From: Spirosoma terrae
GTDB taxonomy: Bacteria > Bacteroidota > Bacteroidia > Cytophagales > Spirosomataceae
NCBI RefSeq assembly: GCF_010435915.1
Contig: NZ_JAAFZH010000003.1
Span: 372,001 to 436,000, forward strand
DNA length: 64,000 nt
Reading direction: 5' to 3'
How positions within the stretch are numbered: position 1 is the first letter of the stretch; each line of letters begins with the position of its first letter. Positions 61,544-64,000 of this stretch are shown piece by piece. The notes under the pieces were generated by a model, which had not been told where the DNA came from, made no database searches, and saw nothing but the letters and a program-made list of their open reading frames with translations. The position numbers and the translations under genes are program-made.

Positions 61544-63037
61544 ATGATCCCAGCTACTAATCAGCGGCCTCACGCTACCGTACTGTTTATTTTTGGTGGA
61601 AGTGGAGACCTCAATCTGCGCAAACTGACTCCCGCGCTCTACAACTTATTTATCGATAAGTATTTGCCTGAAAGCTTTTCCGTAGTTGGCATCGGACGAA
61701 GCAACTATACGGACGAAAGTTTCCGTGAGCGCCTTCTGGAAGGAGTGAAAGACTTTTCTCGGCGTAAAGATGGCCCCTGGGACGAATTTGCTCCTCAGAT
61801 CTCGTACTTACAGATGGATGGTGGTGATGAAGCCGCATACTCAAAAATTACGGATTTCGTCAATACGAAGAAAGAGGAATGGGGCGAAGATCCTAACGTA
61901 TTGTTCTATCTGGCCGTGGCTCCGCAGCTGGTACCGGGTATTGCGACCAATCTGGCAAAACTTCCACTCTGTGGCGACAAGACGCACGTTCGGATTGTGG
62001 TTGAGAAACCGTTTGGCCATGATTTGAAAACGGCTCAGGAACTCAACGCACTGTTAGGGGGGCTGTTTGCCGAGGAGCAGATTTATCGAATCGACCATTA
62101 TCTCGGTAAAGAAACCGTACAGAATATTCTGGCGCTACGTTTTGCCAACTCCTTGTTTGAACCAATCTGGAACCGTCGTTACGTGGAGCATATTCAGATC
62201 ACGGCCGCAGAAACGGTGGGTCTGGAAGGCCGGGGAGGATACTATGAAGGATCGGGCGCTTTGCGCGATATGATCCAGAATCACCTGCTTCAGGTGCTTT
62301 GTATGGTCGCTACAGAACCGCCAATTAGCTTTGAAGCGAACGAAGTTCGGAACAAGAAAGTAGATGTGCTGAATGCGATCCGCCGAATTCAGCCCGACCA
62401 GGTAAACAACGTAGCGGTTCGGGGCCAATATGGTCCGGGTAAAGTAAAAGATAAAGAGATTCCGGGTTATCGGGAGGAAGAAGGAGTCGATCCTAACTCG
62501 GCTACCGAAACCTTTGCTGCCGTGAAGCTATTTGTCGATAACTGGCGCTGGGAAAACGTACCATTTTACCTACGTACCGGCAAGTCGATGCCCGAGAAAA
62601 CAACGGTCATTACCGTGCAATTCAAACCTGCGCCAAACTATGCCTTTTCGGCAGAAGCAACCAGTACATGGCAGGCTAACCGGTTAATTATCAGTATTCA
62701 GCCTGCGATGGATATTCGCCTGCGTTTCCAGGCAAAACGTCCCGGCCAGACACTGGCTATTGATCCGGTTGAAATGGTATTCAGTTATAAAACGGCCTAT
62801 GATGGCCAGGAGCCGGAAGCGTACGAGACGTTGTTGCTGGATGCTATGACGGGCGACGCTACGCTGTTTATGCGCGCCGATCAGGTAGAAGCCGCCTGGA
62901 AGGTGGTAACTCCGATTATTGAAGCCTGGGGTAGCGAAACACCTACCGATTTCCCCAATTATGAGCCGGGTTCATGGGGCCCTCAGGCCGCTATAGACCT
63001 GATCGAGAAAGACGGTTTCGAGTGGACGACCAAATAA
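61544..63037 (+). CDS. zwf: Glucose-6-phosphate 1-dehydrogenase
   Basis: A 497-residue NADP-linked enzyme, first step of the oxidative pentose phosphate pathway. The N-terminal Rossmann motif is FIFGGSGDLNLRKLTPALYNL, the active-site signature is RIDHYLGKETVQN and the substrate region VEKPFGHDL. The length is normal. It is followed 120 nt later by pgl, with an inverted repeat between. A possible promoter (CTTG, then 20 nt, then TATCTTGC at 61501-61508) matches the consensus only partly. Confidence 0.96.
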   Translation: MIPATNQRPHATVLFIFGGSGDLNLRKLTPALYNLFIDKYLPESFSVVGIGRSNYTDESFRERLLEGVKDFSRRKDGPWDEFAPQISYLQMDGGDEAAYSKITDFVNTKKEEWGEDPNVLFYLAVAPQLVPGIATNLAKLPLCGDKTHVRIVVEKPFGHDLKTAQELNALLGGLFAEEQIYRIDHYLGKETVQNILALRFANSLFEPIWNRRYVEHIQITAAETVGLEGRGGYYEGSGALRDMIQNHLLQVLCMVATEPPISFEANEVRNKKVDVLNAIRRIQPDQVNNVAVRGQYGPGKVKDKEIPGYREEEGVDPNSATETFAAVKLFVDNWRWENVPFYLRTGKSMPEKTTVITVQFKPAPNYAFSAEATSTWQANRLIISIQPAMDIRLRFQAKRPGQTLAIDPVEMVFSYKTAYDGQEPEAYETLLLDAMTGDATLFMRADQVEAAWKVVTPIIEAWGSETPTDFPNYEPGSWGPQAAIDLIEKDGFEWTTK

Positions 63038-63048
63038 AGTTTGAAAGA

Positions 63049-63127
63049 GTTTTCAGTTTATAGTTTTCAGTAGCTTGCGCCAGATATGTGCTGATGCGTT
63101 AGCTACTGAAAACTATAAACTGAAAAC
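63049..63127. repeat. Inverted repeat, family S copy 3
   Basis: GTTTTCAGTTTATAGTTTTC (63049-63068) pairs with GAAAACTATAAACTGAAAAC (63108-63127), enclosing AGTAGCT/AGCTACT. It lies between zwf and pgl and shares the GTTTATAG words of the other S copies. Confidence 0.85.
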
Positions 63128-63157
63128 TATAAACTTAAGAACTGAAAACGCTTCCTA

Positions 63158-63886
63158 ATGCAACTTATCATTACCAAGAATCCTACTGATCTGGCAAAAA
63201 CGGCCGCTGATTTTATCGCAAATCGGATTAAAGACGTATTGAAAAAGCAGGACCGGTTTACGATTGCCTTGTCGGGAGGTAGTACGCCTAAAGCGCTGCA
63301 TGAACTGTTGGCTAAATCGCCTTATCGTGAGCAGATTCCCTGGGCGCAATTACACGTGTTTTGGGGCGATGAACGCTACGTCCCAATCGACGATGAGCAA
63401 AGCAATGCCGGGATGGCTTACGATACGTTGCTAGGCCATGTTTATACGCCTGAAGATCAGATTCATGTATGGCGTACCGAGTTGGAGCCAGATGCGGCTG
63501 CCGCTGATTACGATCGTGTCCTGCACGAGTATTTTGGGGAAGGTAATGACACAACATTCGATTTGGTGTTGCTGGGTATGGGCGATGACGGACATACGCT
63601 GTCGCTGTTTCCCGGCACCGAAGTCGTTCATGAGAAAATAGCCTGGACAAAGGCTTACTTCCTGACTCAGCAGAATATGTATCGGCTGACGTTAACAGCC
63701 TCCATTGTTAATCGGGCGGCTTGTGTCCTATTTCTGGTAGCGGGTCCTAAAAAAGCCGAACCTCTGAAAGAAGTGCTGGAAGGAGATTATAATCCCGACA
63801 AATACCCATCACAGGAAATCAAGCCAGCCGATGGCGACTTAGTCTGGATGGTTGATGAGAAAGCCGCTGCTTTGCTTAATAAATAA
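63158..63886 (+). CDS. pgl: 6-phosphogluconolactonase
   Basis: A 242-residue cytosolic lactonase, second step of the oxidative pentose phosphate pathway. The family motifs are IALSGGSTPKALHELLA and LVLLGMGDDGHTLSLFPGT, with ANRAAC-like NRAACVLFLVAG. The length is typical of DevB-type enzymes. It is co-directional with zwf, 120 nt downstream. Confidence 0.95.
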   Translation: MQLIITKNPTDLAKTAADFIANRIKDVLKKQDRFTIALSGGSTPKALHELLAKSPYREQIPWAQLHVFWGDERYVPIDDEQSNAGMAYDTLLGHVYTPEDQIHVWRTELEPDAAAADYDRVLHEYFGEGNDTTFDLVLLGMGDDGHTLSLFPGTEVVHEKIAWTKAYFLTQQNMYRLTLTASIVNRAACVLFLVAGPKKAEPLKEVLEGDYNPDKYPSQEIKPADGDLVWMVDEKAAALLNK

Positions 63887-63976
63887 TCTTACGCTGTAGC
63901 CGGGATGCCCACGTCCGGATAACTGAAGCCTTATTTTTTACATAGTCTAACCGAGTTAGGCTGGTACTAATACAAC

Positions 63977-64000
63977 AGCCCTTGGTCGACGCCAAGGGCT
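63977..64000. terminator. Hairpin terminator at the window edge
   Basis: AGCCCTTGG (63977-63985) pairs with CCAAGGGCT (63992-64000) around a 6-nt loop; the window ends with the stem, so any T-run lies outside. Confidence 0.7.

Noticed and set aside
1-64000. tRNA, rRNA or transposase genes
   Set aside because: No cloverleaf, ribosomal RNA core sequence or DDE/HUH transposase motif was found by eye; a tRNAscan or ISfinder run would be decisive.

Overview
The window looks like a chromosomal segment of a Cytophagales-type Bacteroidota, most like Spirosoma or a close relative. The reasons are TonB-dependent receptors with N-terminal carboxypeptidase-regulatory-like domains, a BshA (bacillithiol) gene, an archaeal-lipid-type UbiA prenyltransferase, a long FN3 surface protein, almost no Shine-Dalgarno sequences, and promoters with the Bacteroidota TAnnTTTG -7 element. 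The genus is inferred; no rRNA or tRNA gene was recognised. Most genes are ordinary and intact, and the intergenic spaces carry many long inverted repeats that fall into a few families.

Layout. 0-6 kb: an SDR oxidoreductase, then, on the minus strand, aldo/keto reductase, response regulator, histidine kinase and TonB receptor A. 6-19 kb: a decayed GxxExxY gene, a small monooxygenase, a macroglobulin/TonB-plug fusion, a beta-barrel protein, a lipoprotein, a GNAT enzyme, a thioredoxin-reductase-like flavoprotein and a secreted protein of 19 FN3 repeats. 19-25 kb: a metal-related block with a CDF efflux pump, TonB receptor B, a small Cys/His-rich DUF6660-like protein, a bestrophin and a PepSY protein. 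25-28 kb: a cobalamin riboswitch and metE. 28-30 kb: small housekeeping genes and a Na+/H+ antiporter. 30-42 kb: a metal-homeostasis island with a CobW/ZNG1 GTPase (frameshifted near its end), ZIP transporter, His-rich lipoprotein, SCO copper chaperone between two near-identical Cys proteins, TonB receptor C, a BNR protein with a CQCC motif, an MbnP-MbnH pair and a MerC-like protein. 42-55 kb: prenyltransferase, bshA, type II NADH dehydrogenase, fatty acid hydroxylase, M28 peptidase, Rad52-like protein, MutS, a universal stress protein and CvfB. 55-57 kb: a three-gene MNIO (DUF692) RiPP-like locus. 57-64 kb: FUSC membrane protein, ABC exporter, rpiB, zwf and pgl.

The most interesting content is twofold. 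First, 55.16-56.94 kb encodes a 79-residue peptide with a CGAC motif, then a DUF692/MNIO oxidase and an overlapping partner gene: the layout of an MNIO-modified RiPP pathway. Second, the 30-42 kb island holds MbnP/MbnH (known from methanobactin loci), SCO and a TonB receptor, and three of its promoters carry the near-identical palindrome GCAACAATGTTGC or GCAACAAAGTTGC, suggesting one metalloregulator. A link between a copper-binding RiPP and the copper island is a hypothesis only.

The last genes form a pentose-phosphate group: rpiB on the minus strand, divergent from zwf and pgl, which are co-directional.
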